Source: Deltaproteobacteria bacterium (GTDB lineage Bacteria > Myxococcota_A > JAADFL01). From it: a DNA stretch of 64,000 nucleotides. Location: the NCBI GenBank assembly GCA_013152945.1, contig JAADFL010000167.1:22970-86969 (forward strand), in the 5' to 3' direction. The notes under the pieces are model-generated. The model had not been told where the DNA came from, made no database searches, and worked only from the letters and a program-made list of their open reading frames with translations. The translations under genes and the position numbers were made by a program. Positions 26,971-36,652 of this stretch are shown piece after piece; the first letter of the stretch is position 1; the number at the start of each line of letters is the position of its first letter.

Positions 26971-29900
26971 ATGAAAATTCGCGAATTGGAAATATGCGGC
27001 TTCAAGTCTTTCAAAGATTCGGTGAAACTCCTTTTCGACCAACCCATAACATGTGTTGTCGGTCCCAATGGCTGCGGCAAATCCAATATTGTGGATGCAT
27101 TGCGCTGGTGTATAGGTGAACAGAGGCCTCGCATGCTTCGCGGCGAAAACATGGAAGACGTTATTTTTAATGGAAGCGAGAAACAAGGGCCCATGGGCAT
27201 GGCCGAGGTAACATCCAGGTTCCTGGTCGACGAAGGAGATGAACTACCTGATTCTCTGGCAGGATGCAGTGAGTTGGAGGTCACAAGGCGCCTGTTCAGG
27301 GACAAAGACACCGACTACCAATTGAACAGGAGTACGGTAAGACTAAGGGATATTACGGAACTTTTCCTGGGAACCGGCGCAGGAAAAAATGCATATTCCA
27401 TAATCGGGCAGGGCCAGATAACCGCCCTTGTATCTTCCCAGCCCGAGGAACGAAGAAATTTTGTGGATGAGGCGGCCGGAATAACCAAGTTCAAGGCAAG
27501 GCGTCACCAGGCTGAACTCAAGCTAAAGGCTACATGGGACAACCTGGACCGCATAAACGACATCATCACCGAAGTAAAACGCAGTGTCATCTCCCTTTCG
27601 AGACAAGCAAAGAAGGCAGAGCGATATAAAAAAATAAAGGAAGATGTCCGAGAACTCGAACTCAAGCTGGCTGCAGGAACTTTCAAAGAACTTTCAATAC
27701 AGGTCGAGAATGCCCGTTCCCGGGTCAACCTTCTGGCTTCAATGGAAAAAGATAAAACTTCAGATCTCGAGGATGCGGAAAGGCGCCTTGAAAATTACAC
27801 GAACGAAGCAGAAAAACACGAGCAGGACCTGACCATGGCCCAGGATGAACTTCTCCGCTTACAGGCCGAACAGGAACGGCTCTTAAGGATAGCCGGCCTT
27901 GGAGAACAGGAAATGAGCGCCCTGAATCAGAGAAACATGGAACGGGCCGGGGAGATCGAATCCTTGAAGCAAAGGCGCAAGGAGACGCACAGGGAATATG
28001 AAAGACTCAAAGAGACGGTACAGGCATTGTCCCAGCAAGCCGGGCAATTCGAAGACATGCTTGAAGAAAAACAAAAGGCATTGAGGGAAGTGACTCGAAA
28101 ACAATCGGAATTGGCGGGAACTCTGGATGAGGCCCGCTCAAGGTTGCTCAAAATAGTAAGCACACTCTCTGAAAGCAAGAGCAGAAAGGCCGGCATCGAA
28201 TCTCAGAGTGCTGCATTGAGGGCCAGGCTCGCAGCCCTGGAGTCCGAGAGAAGGGACATGGACTCCAGGATAGGCGACCTCAAGAGAAATAAAAAACATG
28301 CTCAAGAGCGCCTCGACGAAGTGAAGAATCTTCAAAAAGCGCTGAAACAAAGAATAAAGGCACAGGAACAGCTTCTCGAAGAACTTGCAGCAAACAGAAT
28401 AACAGCCGAAGCACAGGTCATTGCCTTGAGAGAAGAACTGGGAGATAAAAGATCCAGACTCGTATCATTGAAAGAACTTCACAAGAGCTTCGAGGGCTTT
28501 GGCCGCGGTGTCAGATCGATCATGAGGGAGAAGAAAAAGCTCTTTGGCAACAGCCAGGGCTCGAGCCAGGAACAAGATGACGTTGAAGCGGGTAAAAAAA
28601 TATACGGAGTCGTTGCAGACCTGTTCGACACGCCCCCGAGGTACGAGGCCAGCGTGGCTGCCGTGCTTGGAGAAAGGCTTCAGAACGTCATAGTTGAAAG
28701 CCATAAAGAAGGGGTGGCAGCAATAGAATTTCTGAAAAAGGAAGCAAAGGGAAGGTGCTCATTCATTCCACTGGGAGTGAGAGATCCTGTGGACAGCCCA
28801 TTTCCGCCAATGGGCGGGCATGGCATTGTAGGCCGCCTTATCGACCTTGTTTCCTGGCAAAAACCTTACGAGAAAATAGCCAGATACCTGTTAGGCGACG
28901 TGGTGGTGGTCGACAGCCTCAAGAATGCACTATCGCTATGGAACGCCAATGGTTTCAGGAAGACCATAGTATCCCTTGATGGAGATGTAGTCGATCCCCT
29001 TGGTGCTGTCACCGGCGGCAGCGAAGACAGTCCGGGGAAGTCCATTCTCAGAAACAAGAGACTGATACGCGAACTTGAAAAGGAAGTGTCGAAACTCGAT
29101 CAGCAATACAATCTCGCCAAGGAACAAAAAGAGCAATTGCACCAGAGGACATCCATTTTGGGCCGTCAGCTCGAAGAAATGCAAAAGACTTATCATGACA
29201 GGGAACTGGACCTGGTTTCAAAGGAACGGGACCTGTCCATCATTACCGATGACCTAAGCCGGACCAAGGCCAGGAAAGATGAACTGGATATCGGTTCAAT
29301 CCAGGTAAGGGAAGAGCTGGCGCGACTGGCACAAGAGTTTGACGGCCTGGTCGCAATGATACACGAAGCAGAGGCGAACAAGCAGGTCCAGGAAAAAACA
29401 ATTAAAGAAAATCATGGCCTTGCGGCAGGCTTGAAGATAAAGTTCGATGAAGTACAGGAGGCCCTCACATCGCTCAAGGTGAGATCGGCCGCGGTTATGG
29501 AAAAAAGGGAATCGGTAGTCAAGAATATCGACCGGCTGGATCGCGAGTTCACAGCTATCGAGGAGAAACAGGAGAACTTGAGGCACGAGGTTGGAATAGC
29601 CAACCAAAAGAGCCTGGAACTGAAAAATGATATCATTCGCGCTCGGGAAGAAGAAAAGAAAATAGGCGCGGCGATATCGGACGCGAGAAATAAAATCAAT
29701 TCATTGAAATCCATACGCGGGGAATCCGCAGCTCTGCGAAACACATTGGAAAACACTATCAAGGAGGCAAGGCTTCAAAGGGACAAGATCAACCTCGAAC
29801 TCGGCGAGGAAAGGGTAAAGGCCGCCGAGCTGGAGGAGAGAATAAGAAATCTCGGCGAAAGGGTGAATGAACGTTACCAACTCTCACTGAAAGACGTGGA

Positions 29901-30606
29901 GGACAAATACGGGCAGGCAGACCCTCCCGGGGCAGACGCCCGTGACACCTTGCTCGTTCTCCGCCAGAAATTGGAGGCCATGGGAGAAGTCAATCTCACT
30001 GCCATAGACGAGTACAAGGAAGTCAGGGAGAGATATGATTTCTTGTCAGGCCAGCGAAATGACCTTGAAAAAACAATAGCCTCCCTGAAGCAAGCAATAC
30101 AAAAAATGAACCGCGAGGCAAGAGAACGTTTCAGGACTACCTTTGCACAGCTCGATGAGCAGTTTAGAAAGGTGTTTCCACGTCTGTTCAACGGAGGCAG
30201 GGCCAAGCTGATCCTGACTGGAAGCGAGGATGTGCTCGAAGCCGGCGTGGAAATCGTTGCACAACCTCCCGGCAAGAAATTGCAGTCCGTCACAATTCTA
30301 TCCGGTGGAGAGAAGGCATTGACGGCAATTGCATTGTTGTTCGCTCTCTTTCAGGTGAAGCCGCCTCCGTTCTGTATTCTGGATGAGGTTGATGCTCCGC
30401 TGGACGATGCAAACGTTGACAGGTACCTGGCTCTCATAAAAGAGCTGTCCCAAAAAACACAGTTCATCCTGATTACGCATAACAAGATGAGCATGGAACT
30501 AGCAAATCGCTTGTACGGGGTAACCATGTCGGAACCCGGCGTATCACAGATTGTCTCGGTGGAACTCCGGCCTGGTGGAGAGCCTGAACTCCGGGAAGTT
30601 GGGTAA
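26971..30606 (+). CDS. smc: Chromosome segregation SMC ATPase, 1211 aa
   Basis: A full-length SMC protein. Walker A is GPNGCGKSN (about 31-39) and the Q-loop region is IIGQGQI. Long coiled coils run from about 170 to 510 and 690 to 1030. The hinge spans about 540-680 and includes GVVADLFDTP and GAVTGGS. The C-terminal head has the ABC signature LSGGEKALTAIAL (about 1110) and Walker B FCILDEVDAPLDDANVDRY. SMC dimers with ScpAB organise and segregate sister chromosomes. Length and motif order are normal for bacterial SMC. Upstream DNA holds a palindrome and a leader hairpin that may regulate it. Confidence 0.97.
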   Translation: MKIRELEICGFKSFKDSVKLLFDQPITCVVGPNGCGKSNIVDALRWCIGEQRPRMLRGENMEDVIFNGSEKQGPMGMAEVTSRFLVDEGDELPDSLAGCSELEVTRRLFRDKDTDYQLNRSTVRLRDITELFLGTGAGKNAYSIIGQGQITALVSSQPEERRNFVDEAAGITKFKARRHQAELKLKATWDNLDRINDIITEVKRSVISLSRQAKKAERYKKIKEDVRELELKLAAGTFKELSIQVENARSRVNLLASMEKDKTSDLEDAERRLENYTNEAEKHEQDLTMAQDELLRLQAEQERLLRIAGLGEQEMSALNQRNMERAGEIESLKQRRKETHREYERLKETVQALSQQAGQFEDMLEEKQKALREVTRKQSELAGTLDEARSRLLKIVSTLSESKSRKAGIESQSAALRARLAALESERRDMDSRIGDLKRNKKHAQERLDEVKNLQKALKQRIKAQEQLLEELAANRITAEAQVIALREELGDKRSRLVSLKELHKSFEGFGRGVRSIMREKKKLFGNSQGSSQEQDDVEAGKKIYGVVADLFDTPPRYEASVAAVLGERLQNVIVESHKEGVAAIEFLKKEAKGRCSFIPLGVRDPVDSPFPPMGGHGIVGRLIDLVSWQKPYEKIARYLLGDVVVVDSLKNALSLWNANGFRKTIVSLDGDVVDPLGAVTGGSEDSPGKSILRNKRLIRELEKEVSKLDQQYNLAKEQKEQLHQRTSILGRQLEEMQKTYHDRELDLVSKERDLSIITDDLSRTKARKDELDIGSIQVREELARLAQEFDGLVAMIHEAEANKQVQEKTIKENHGLAAGLKIKFDEVQEALTSLKVRSAAVMEKRESVVKNIDRLDREFTAIEEKQENLRHEVGIANQKSLELKNDIIRAREEEKKIGAAISDARNKINSLKSIRGESAALRNTLENTIKEARLQRDKINLELGEERVKAAELEERIRNLGERVNERYQLSLKDVEDKYGQADPPGADARDTLLVLRQKLEAMGEVNLTAIDEYKEVRERYDFLSGQRNDLEKTIASLKQAIQKMNREARERFRTTFAQLDEQFRKVFPRLFNGGRAKLILTGSEDVLEAGVEIVAQPPGKKLQSVTILSGGEKALTAIALLFALFQVKPPPFCILDEVDAPLDDANVDRYLALIKELSQKTQFILITHNKMSMELANRLYGVTMSEPGVSQIVSVELRPGGEPELREVG

Positions 30607-30783
30607 AGCCGCCTCCCAAAGCGCATACTTCCGGATCTCGAAGCAATTGGAACACGGAGTTGTATATCGAGTTGGAAGCAGGTTCGGGGTTGCATATTCC
30701 CTTGTGGATCTTTGTTTTATATTCGTGCAATACTGTTTCCTGCTTTACAATGCCCGCGGCAACGGCGGGTTGTGGAGGCGTAA

Positions 30784-31617
30784 ATGCATACAAGAATGCA
30801 TGTACACAAAAGAAGCACTTCCCCGGCGAATTCAATCATTCCTTCCATAATTTCTTCAATCACCACCGCCATCCTTTTCATCTTCATTAGTGGATGCGGT
30901 TCCTTGGAGTATTCCAGGCCCGGTAATGTGCCTGGTGGAAACGTGACTGTTCACCTGCGCTGGATGGACCAAGATACGTTCGGCCCCAAGCTTTCACTCG
31001 TTCCTGTCTATTACAGGTTAAGACTGGTTGTGGACTATCCCGAGAATCACCAAAAGGAGGCTTCCGCCCGAATGGACCTGGTGGACGTCGACGCTCCCCC
31101 GGGGGACAGCCTGAGTACGGATGTTGAAGCCGGACTTGCGAGGATCTTTCACGTCGCATCATACGAAACAGGCAGCTTGCTCCCTTCGTACATGGGAACG
31201 GCTGTAAGTGACATTACGGGCGACAAAGACGAGGTTACTATATCCATGGAACCGTTTCCAAACGGCGTTGCAACAAAGCCAATCGTATCACTCGGGGGTA
31301 ATATAAAAACTCTGGCAGGCAACCTTGTAAGCCTGACAGTCAAGGCCGCAGACCTGGACCTTTCCACCATGTCCATGAAATGGAAGGTTGAAAGGGATTC
31401 GGAGCTGTTAAAAGATCTGGCTACGCTGAACCGGGGCAAGCTTGAATTCAATCCGCCGGGGCCTGGAACATACGTTGTCGAGCTCGCGGCCCAGGCTCAG
31501 GGCGAAGAAAGCGAGCCTGCGTTCTCCGTGGTCGAGGCCTTGGATTGCAACCAGGCCGGTCAAGACCTGGAGTGCGACCAGGGCCTTACGTGCAACAATG
31601 AAGGCATGTGCAAGTAG
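30784..31617 (+). CDS. Predicted lipoprotein, 277 aa
   Basis: The N terminus is basic, followed by a hydrophobic run and a lipobox-like ISGC at about residue 38, so Lgt and LspA (both encoded in this window) would process it. Later residues form beta-rich domains with the Ig-like phrases IKTLAGNLVSLTVKAADLD and NPPGPGTYVVELAAQ. The C terminus has four cysteines in an EGF-like arrangement (DCNQAG...ECDQGLTCNNEGMCK). GGAGG (30774-30778) is five bases from the ATG. The next gene, for an outer-membrane barrel, begins 13 bases downstream, suggesting the two work together at the outer membrane. Function unknown. Confidence 0.7.
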   Translation: MHTRMHVHKRSTSPANSIIPSIISSITTAILFIFISGCGSLEYSRPGNVPGGNVTVHLRWMDQDTFGPKLSLVPVYYRLRLVVDYPENHQKEASARMDLVDVDAPPGDSLSTDVEAGLARIFHVASYETGSLLPSYMGTAVSDITGDKDEVTISMEPFPNGVATKPIVSLGGNIKTLAGNLVSLTVKAADLDLSTMSMKWKVERDSELLKDLATLNRGKLEFNPPGPGTYVVELAAQAQGEESEPAFSVVEALDCNQAGQDLECDQGLTCNNEGMCK

Positions 31618-31630
31618 GAGGTTAAACATC

Positions 31631-32845
31631 ATGAAGCCCGGAACCGACAGGCATCAAGTTTTATCAAGAGGCCTCCTTGCATATTCATGCCTGCTTCTTG
31701 CTTTGGTAGCCGATCCCCTTTTCCCAAACGATGCCAACGCAACCAGCGTACTCATCAAGGTTCCCGGCACAAGGGCCAATCCGGTACCACCGGCAGGCGC
31801 GGCAGAGTTCCTCTTCTACGGCGGGGATGGAGGCCTTTTACACCTCAACCAGATTCACAACAGGCTTTTCTACAAGGATGTCTTAAAAAAGAAGCCCGTT
31901 ACGAGGCCAGGCACAGGCAACAAGGTCAAGGCTGAATCCCGTAAAAGGGACAATGCCGTCCCGGACGGTAAAACCAGTAAAAGCTCGGGCCAACAGGTCG
32001 AAAAAGGATCGAAAGAAAAAGCCGGGGTAAAAGCAAACAAAGACGACAAGGCTAAAAAAGAGCACAATAAAGCCGAATCATCCTGGAAGAATCTCGATGT
32101 ATCTCTCGATGGAAATTATTCCAATCATTATGGCCTGTTGCTGCTGTCCGGCATATACAGGTACAATCCAAACATCGCCGTTGAGCTGAACATCCCACTG
32201 CTTACGACCAGCCAAACCCTGGATTCAGGCTCCAGTGCCCGGGCATATGGAATCGGAGATGTTTCAGCCGGCCTGTCATACAGGTTCAAACTATCCGGAC
32301 TCAACCTGCTCGCCGGAGGCCTGGTGAGTTTTCCATCAGGGGATGACTCGCGGGTCGTTCAGGGCAGCTTTACGCCAACCGGAAACGGAACTTATGGATT
32401 TATCATATACCTGGCCGGAGCAGGCATGCTCGACTGGGGCAGGATACATGGTTTCCTGGCTTACAGGGGCATGGGATCGGCAAGCATAGAGCAGCCTGGC
32501 GGAGTGAAAGTCAGCCAATCTTCGGGCGGCCAATTCGCCGCAAGCCTGGCCTTGGATTCAGACAGGCTGCTCAAGGGTATCAGACTTGGGGCCAGGTTGA
32601 CTGCTTCTTACAGCCTTGAAGGCACCACAAAGATTGATTATCCGGGCAGCCCGGGTGTGGAGATTTCTTCAAGGGACGGACTGTTTATGCTGGATGCTTG
32701 GCTTTTCGCCGAATATGAATATTCGCGAAACCTTTCTTTTACTGTTTCGGCAAGCGCGCCGCTTGCAACCAAGTGGACCGGCAATGTCAACCCGGTTCAT
32801 TACAGGGACTACTTCTTCGGAGTAGGGCTCAAATATAACATGTAA
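31631..32845 (+). CDS. Outer-membrane beta-barrel protein, 404 aa
   Basis: A signal peptide (about residues 1-38) precedes a short N-terminal region and a Lys/Glu-rich low-complexity linker (about 85-150). The remainder alternates as beta strands (LLLLSGIYRYNPNIAVELNI, GDVSAGLSYRFKLSGLNLLAGG, YEYSRNLSFTVSASAPL) and ends with GVGLKYNM, consistent with a 10-14 strand barrel. AGGAGG (31616-31621) precedes the ATG at 31631; the stop of the lipoprotein gene overlaps this ribosome-binding site. A longer in-frame extension upstream overlaps the lipoprotein gene and was not accepted. No substrate can be assigned. Confidence 0.7.
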   Translation: MKPGTDRHQVLSRGLLAYSCLLLALVADPLFPNDANATSVLIKVPGTRANPVPPAGAAEFLFYGGDGGLLHLNQIHNRLFYKDVLKKKPVTRPGTGNKVKAESRKRDNAVPDGKTSKSSGQQVEKGSKEKAGVKANKDDKAKKEHNKAESSWKNLDVSLDGNYSNHYGLLLLSGIYRYNPNIAVELNIPLLTTSQTLDSGSSARAYGIGDVSAGLSYRFKLSGLNLLAGGLVSFPSGDDSRVVQGSFTPTGNGTYGFIIYLAGAGMLDWGRIHGFLAYRGMGSASIEQPGGVKVSQSSGGQFAASLALDSDRLLKGIRLGARLTASYSLEGTTKIDYPGSPGVEISSRDGLFMLDAWLFAEYEYSRNLSFTVSASAPLATKWTGNVNPVHYRDYFFGVGLKYNM

Positions 32846-32869
32846 AAAAAAACAGGAGAGTTTCACGAG

Positions 32870-34081
32870 ATGGAGCAAAGCGGAGATCTTGTAACCACTA
32901 TTGTCGTCGTAAGCCTGCTTGCTGCGGTTGCACTGCTTTTCATTCTGGCCCTGGTGAAATTCATGCACCGGAAAAGGGCGGCAAGACTTGAGGCGGAACA
33001 AGAGCCTGAGGAAGAAGCCGTAGTTTCACGGGGAGCTACTACCGTTGCCAAGAGGTCGGCGAAATCGGTCGCCCCGGTCGAAAAGCCGAAACTTGCCGGG
33101 GAAGAGGAAGAAGAGCCGGCCTTGAAGAAGGATGGGGCAAGAGCTTTTAAAAAGCCCTTAAAGCCCTTAAGCGATGGATTGTTGAAGACAAGGGAGAATT
33201 TCATCGGCAAGCTGAGCAAGGCAATCTTCGGCAGGCAGGTTATAGAACCTGATGTGCTTGAAGAACTCGAAGAGGTCTTGTTCACCGCCGATATAGGTGT
33301 AAAGACGGCACAGGCACTGCTGGACAGGGTCCAGGACAAGGTTTCGACCAAGAAACTATCCGATCCCAAGCGCCTATTCTCGGAGATCAAGCAAGAGATC
33401 GAAAATATCCTGGCGCTACCATCGGAAGACTTCGATATCTCCAGAGGCAATCCCTTTGTGATCATGATGATTGGCGTTAATGGAACAGGAAAGACGACCA
33501 CCATCGGCAAGTTGGCCAGTCAACTGAAAGAAGCAGGACACAATGTATTAATGGCAGCCGGTGACACCTTCAGGGCCGCGGCGGTCGAACAACTTGCAGT
33601 ATGGGGGGAGCGTGCCGGCTGTGACGTGATTCGCGGCGCCGAGGGGGCGGATCCGGGTGCTGTTGTTTTCGATGCGATTCAGGCGGCAAAGGCAAGGGAT
33701 GCCGATATCGTGATAGCCGATACTGCAGGCAGGCTGCATACAAAGGTTCCATTGATGGAAGAATTAAAAAAGATAAAACGTGTTGCCGCCAAGGGAACCA
33801 CGGGTGCCCCACATGAAATACTCCTGGTCTTGGATGCCACCACTGGCCAGAATGCGATAAACCAGGCGAAAATCTTTTCCGAGGCATTGGATGGCATTAC
33901 CGGCATTGTACTTACCAAGCTGGACGGAACAGCAAAGGGCGGAGTGATCGTGGGAATCACGGATGAGCTGAAAGTACCGGTCAGGTTCATCGGCATAGGA
34001 GAAGGAGTTCAAGACTTGCGCCGATTCAAGCCCAGGGAGTTCGTGCAGGCCTTGTTCAGCGATTTCGGGGAACAGGGTTGA
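32870..34081 (+). CDS. ftsY: Signal recognition particle receptor FtsY, 403 aa
   Basis: An N-terminal membrane helix (about residues 8-31) and an acidic A-domain-like region (Glu-rich, about 40-80) precede the NG domain. The GTPase motifs are GVNGTGKTTTIGKLA (G1, about 202), DTAGRLHT (G3) and TKLDGTAKGG (G4 region), with the SRP GTPase insertion box AAGDTFRAAAVEQL. FtsY docks ribosome-SRP complexes at the inner membrane and delivers them to SecYEG. The gene starts 24 bases after the outer-membrane barrel gene with AGGAGAG upstream. The built-in membrane helix is a variation on the E. coli form. Confidence 0.95.
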   Translation: MEQSGDLVTTIVVVSLLAAVALLFILALVKFMHRKRAARLEAEQEPEEEAVVSRGATTVAKRSAKSVAPVEKPKLAGEEEEEPALKKDGARAFKKPLKPLSDGLLKTRENFIGKLSKAIFGRQVIEPDVLEELEEVLFTADIGVKTAQALLDRVQDKVSTKKLSDPKRLFSEIKQEIENILALPSEDFDISRGNPFVIMMIGVNGTGKTTTIGKLASQLKEAGHNVLMAAGDTFRAAAVEQLAVWGERAGCDVIRGAEGADPGAVVFDAIQAAKARDADIVIADTAGRLHTKVPLMEELKKIKRVAAKGTTGAPHEILLVLDATTGQNAINQAKIFSEALDGITGIVLTKLDGTAKGGVIVGITDELKVPVRFIGIGEGVQDLRRFKPREFVQALFSDFGEQG

Positions 34082-34157
34082 CTAAAATATTCCCGGGTAT
34101 TAAAAGGCAACTGGTGGCAGGGGAAGAAAGCCAGGGGAAGGGCGGAGGCCTGCATAC

Positions 34158-34649
34158 ATGTTTACCGGCCACTTCGAAAAGGACAAAACAAGAAAAACCA
34201 GGAAAGTCAAAAAGCAGGGAGGCAGGACGGTCATACGTGAGTTAAGGCTCGAAGACTATGAACAGCTCCTGGCCTTGTGGCACAAATCCGGGATAAAACC
34301 GAATATAAACGGTAGAGAGAGCCCTGAAGCACTTGAGCGACAATTACAGGCCATGGGCCCCTTCATGCTTGTCGCAGAAAATAGTGGCGACCTAGTCGGC
34401 GTGATTCTTGGAAGCCATGACGGATACGAGGGCTTCCTGGACAGGGTGGCGGTTGCCCCTGAATACAGAAAGCGGGGAGTGGCAAGAAGACTGATCATAG
34501 AGGCTGAAAGAAGGCTTGAAGATAAGGGCATCAGGAAAACCGTCGTTGTGGTCGAAGCGGATGGCAAAGAATCCATTGGTGTCTTCAAGAAGATGGGTTT
34601 CGAAATAAGTGAACATGTAGTGTATATGGTAAAACGCCGGAACCGCTAG
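34158..34649 (+). CDS. GNAT family N-acetyltransferase, 163 aa
   Basis: The GNAT fold is clear from IRELRLEDYEQLLALWHKSG at the start, the acetyl-CoA binding segment VAPEYRKRGVARRLIIEAERRL (motif A, R/Q-x-x-G-x-G/A form) and GVFKKMGFEISEHVVYMVK at the end, resembling the YpeA/RimI-like group. The acetyl acceptor is unknown. The first 22 residues are very basic and absent from typical members, so the true start could be nearer residue 23, but no standard start codon is present there. The gene converges on the FHA-TPR gene. Confidence 0.75.
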   Translation: MFTGHFEKDKTRKTRKVKKQGGRTVIRELRLEDYEQLLALWHKSGIKPNINGRESPEALERQLQAMGPFMLVAENSGDLVGVILGSHDGYEGFLDRVAVAPEYRKRGVARRLIIEAERRLEDKGIRKTVVVVEADGKESIGVFKKMGFEISEHVVYMVKRRNR

Positions 34650-34728
34650 GCAATCCGTGGGGGGTACAAGCCTGATTGGGAGCAATTCAGGAAGGCGAAC
34701 GCCTGGATTCGGCGGGATGCGAAGAAAA

Positions 34729-36645
34729 CTACTTTATCTGCGCCATTAGTTTTTCCGCCTCCTTATGTGTGGCGGAATTTTTTCTGGTTATGGACATGGC
34801 TCGTGTACACAGCCTCCTCGCCTTGTCCGTATTTTCATTATCCAGTGCCTGCTTGGCTTTTTCCAACATCCGGTTCGCAGCACTCTCGAGTTTCAACAGG
34901 CCTCTTAAGGCGATTATCTCGTCCGGACTTGCATCCAGGGCTTTCTGAAAGTCATCAAATGCATCTTCATACATTTCTTTCGACACTGAATCCTGTGCCT
35001 TTTCAATGTATCCCCTGGCCAGGTTTGTGGCAATCTCCCTTGCGAAAAAACTCTTGGGCGATCCCGGGGGCATAATCCTCGTGTCTGCATCGAGGGCGGC
35101 TTTCCATTCTTTTTTTGCATCATCGATTCTGCCCTGGAACAATGAACTCTGGCCCGACGTGAATTTGCCGCGTACTACGAGCATGAGCTTACGGGCTATT
35201 TCCGCCTTTTGCAGGATCTCACCCTTGACCCTATGACGGGCAATCAGGCGCTCGAGTCTTTTCAAAGCTTCATCGATATCTCCCGCAAAGTATCTCTTGT
35301 ACGCAGGCCTTAAAATTTTTGGAATGCCTTCAAGAGACAACCTTACTATTCCACGGCCCTTTGGTGATTTGTACGGCTTGAAAAAGATCCTCCTGCTCTT
35401 TAGGTGCTTTTCACAATCCTCCACCCAATCCACGGCACGACTGTCATCCGGTTTGATAGCCAGGTACATCACCAAAAAACGGTGGGCCTGCTCGAACCTA
35501 CCCCTGCGGTATGCACGCCTGCCTTGCTCCAGGTATATTCGACTCAATTGTTCGTCAAGCTCCTTCATCTTGGGTTTGGCCAATGAATAGTAGAAGCTGT
35601 CCCTTGGTATCTTGCGAAACGCCTGCCTCGCCTCTTCCTTTCTGCCCAGATCGAACAACATTGCCGCTTCGTTGAAGAGTTTTGCATTTTTACGCTCTTC
35701 CTCGAGATGCTTTTTCATGTTGAGTGCGCTCTGGTTCAGCGGCTCCGATGCCAGGACCTTTTGGATCAGTTTTTCCGCCTCGTCGAATTTTCCCTTGGAC
35801 ATATAGTTCTTTACCCCAAGGAGATCCGTTTCCGTTGACTCGAAACTATCCTGCTCTACGACACCGCTGGTTTGGGTATTGCCTCCGGAGCGGACCAGTA
35901 CGCCAATCAGTACCAACAAGATGATGATTACGCCGACACCGGGCAAAATAATCTTCCAGTGCAGCTTCACCTGTTTCGTAATCTTTGCCACCAGTCTCCT
36001 TCTCGTAACTTCCCGGTCGTACATGAAACGCATACGTATTGCACCAAGCTGTATAACGTCACCGTCGCGAAGAGCCACTTCCTCGATTTCCTTGCCGTTT
36101 ACCTTTGTACCTGTCCTGCTCGCCAAATCCTGGAGAACATACGCGCCCCCTTCCTTGATTATCTGCGCATGCTCCGGCGAAAGAGATGCATGATCCAGTA
36201 TAATGGCATTCGTTCCGGCCCTGCCCAAGGGAATGGCATCTGCTGTCAGGGGATACTCGGTTCCGCGTTCATTGCCGTTCAGCACCAAAAGCCGGGCGAC
36301 ATTGTCGTACGCCAGATCTCCAAAACCGTCATCCGATTCACCAAGCTCATCATCGGCATTATCTAGAAAAAGGATGAAAGATCCTATCAGGACCTTGGAT
36401 GTTTCGTCGATCGCCACCGGTTCCTTGATTAATTCACCGTCCACAATGGTTCCGGCTGCACTTCCCAGGTCTTCAACGAAAAGATAGCCTTCCTGATCAA
36501 AGAAAAACCGGGTATGCTTACGGGAAACATCCGGCGCATCCAGGATTACATTGCATCCTTCATCCCTTCCCACCAAGAGTTCCTCAAAATCCAAAGGGTA
36601 CTCGAACAGGTTCCCGACAGCATCTTTAACAAGCAGCCTCAACAT
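34729..36645 (-). CDS. Membrane protein with two FHA domains and TPRs, 638 aa
   Basis: Two forkhead-associated phosphopeptide-binding domains lie at about 20-95 (LLVGRDEGCNVIL, SRKHTRF, GSAAGTIVDG) and 135-205 (IPLGRAGTNAIIL, SPEHAQI, SRTGTKVNG). The second has Pro-Glu-His in place of the usual Ser-x-x-His motif. A membrane helix follows at about 230-252, then about 350 residues of TPR-like helices. FHA domains bind phosphothreonine, so a Ser/Thr kinase is expected elsewhere in the genome. It starts seven bases after the FHA-CpaF ATPase gene, in the same operon, and may link phosphorylation signals to the secretion ATPase. Confidence 0.8.
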   Translation of the reverse strand: MLRLLVKDAVGNLFEYPLDFEELLVGRDEGCNVILDAPDVSRKHTRFFFDQEGYLFVEDLGSAAGTIVDGELIKEPVAIDETSKVLIGSFILFLDNADDELGESDDGFGDLAYDNVARLLVLNGNERGTEYPLTADAIPLGRAGTNAIILDHASLSPEHAQIIKEGGAYVLQDLASRTGTKVNGKEIEEVALRDGDVIQLGAIRMRFMYDREVTRRRLVAKITKQVKLHWKIILPGVGVIIILLVLIGVLVRSGGNTQTSGVVEQDSFESTETDLLGVKNYMSKGKFDEAEKLIQKVLASEPLNQSALNMKKHLEEERKNAKLFNEAAMLFDLGRKEEARQAFRKIPRDSFYYSLAKPKMKELDEQLSRIYLEQGRRAYRRGRFEQAHRFLVMYLAIKPDDSRAVDWVEDCEKHLKSRRIFFKPYKSPKGRGIVRLSLEGIPKILRPAYKRYFAGDIDEALKRLERLIARHRVKGEILQKAEIARKLMLVVRGKFTSGQSSLFQGRIDDAKKEWKAALDADTRIMPPGSPKSFFAREIATNLARGYIEKAQDSVSKEMYEDAFDDFQKALDASPDEIIALRGLLKLESAANRMLEKAKQALDNENTDKARRLCTRAMSITRKNSATHKEAEKLMAQIK

Positions 36646-36652
36646 TGATCAC

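Noticed and set aside
31442-31630. N-terminal extension of the outer-membrane barrel protein
   Set aside because: It overlaps the lipoprotein gene in another frame, is Arg-rich with no signal peptide, and a strong ribosome-binding site precedes the ATG at 31631.
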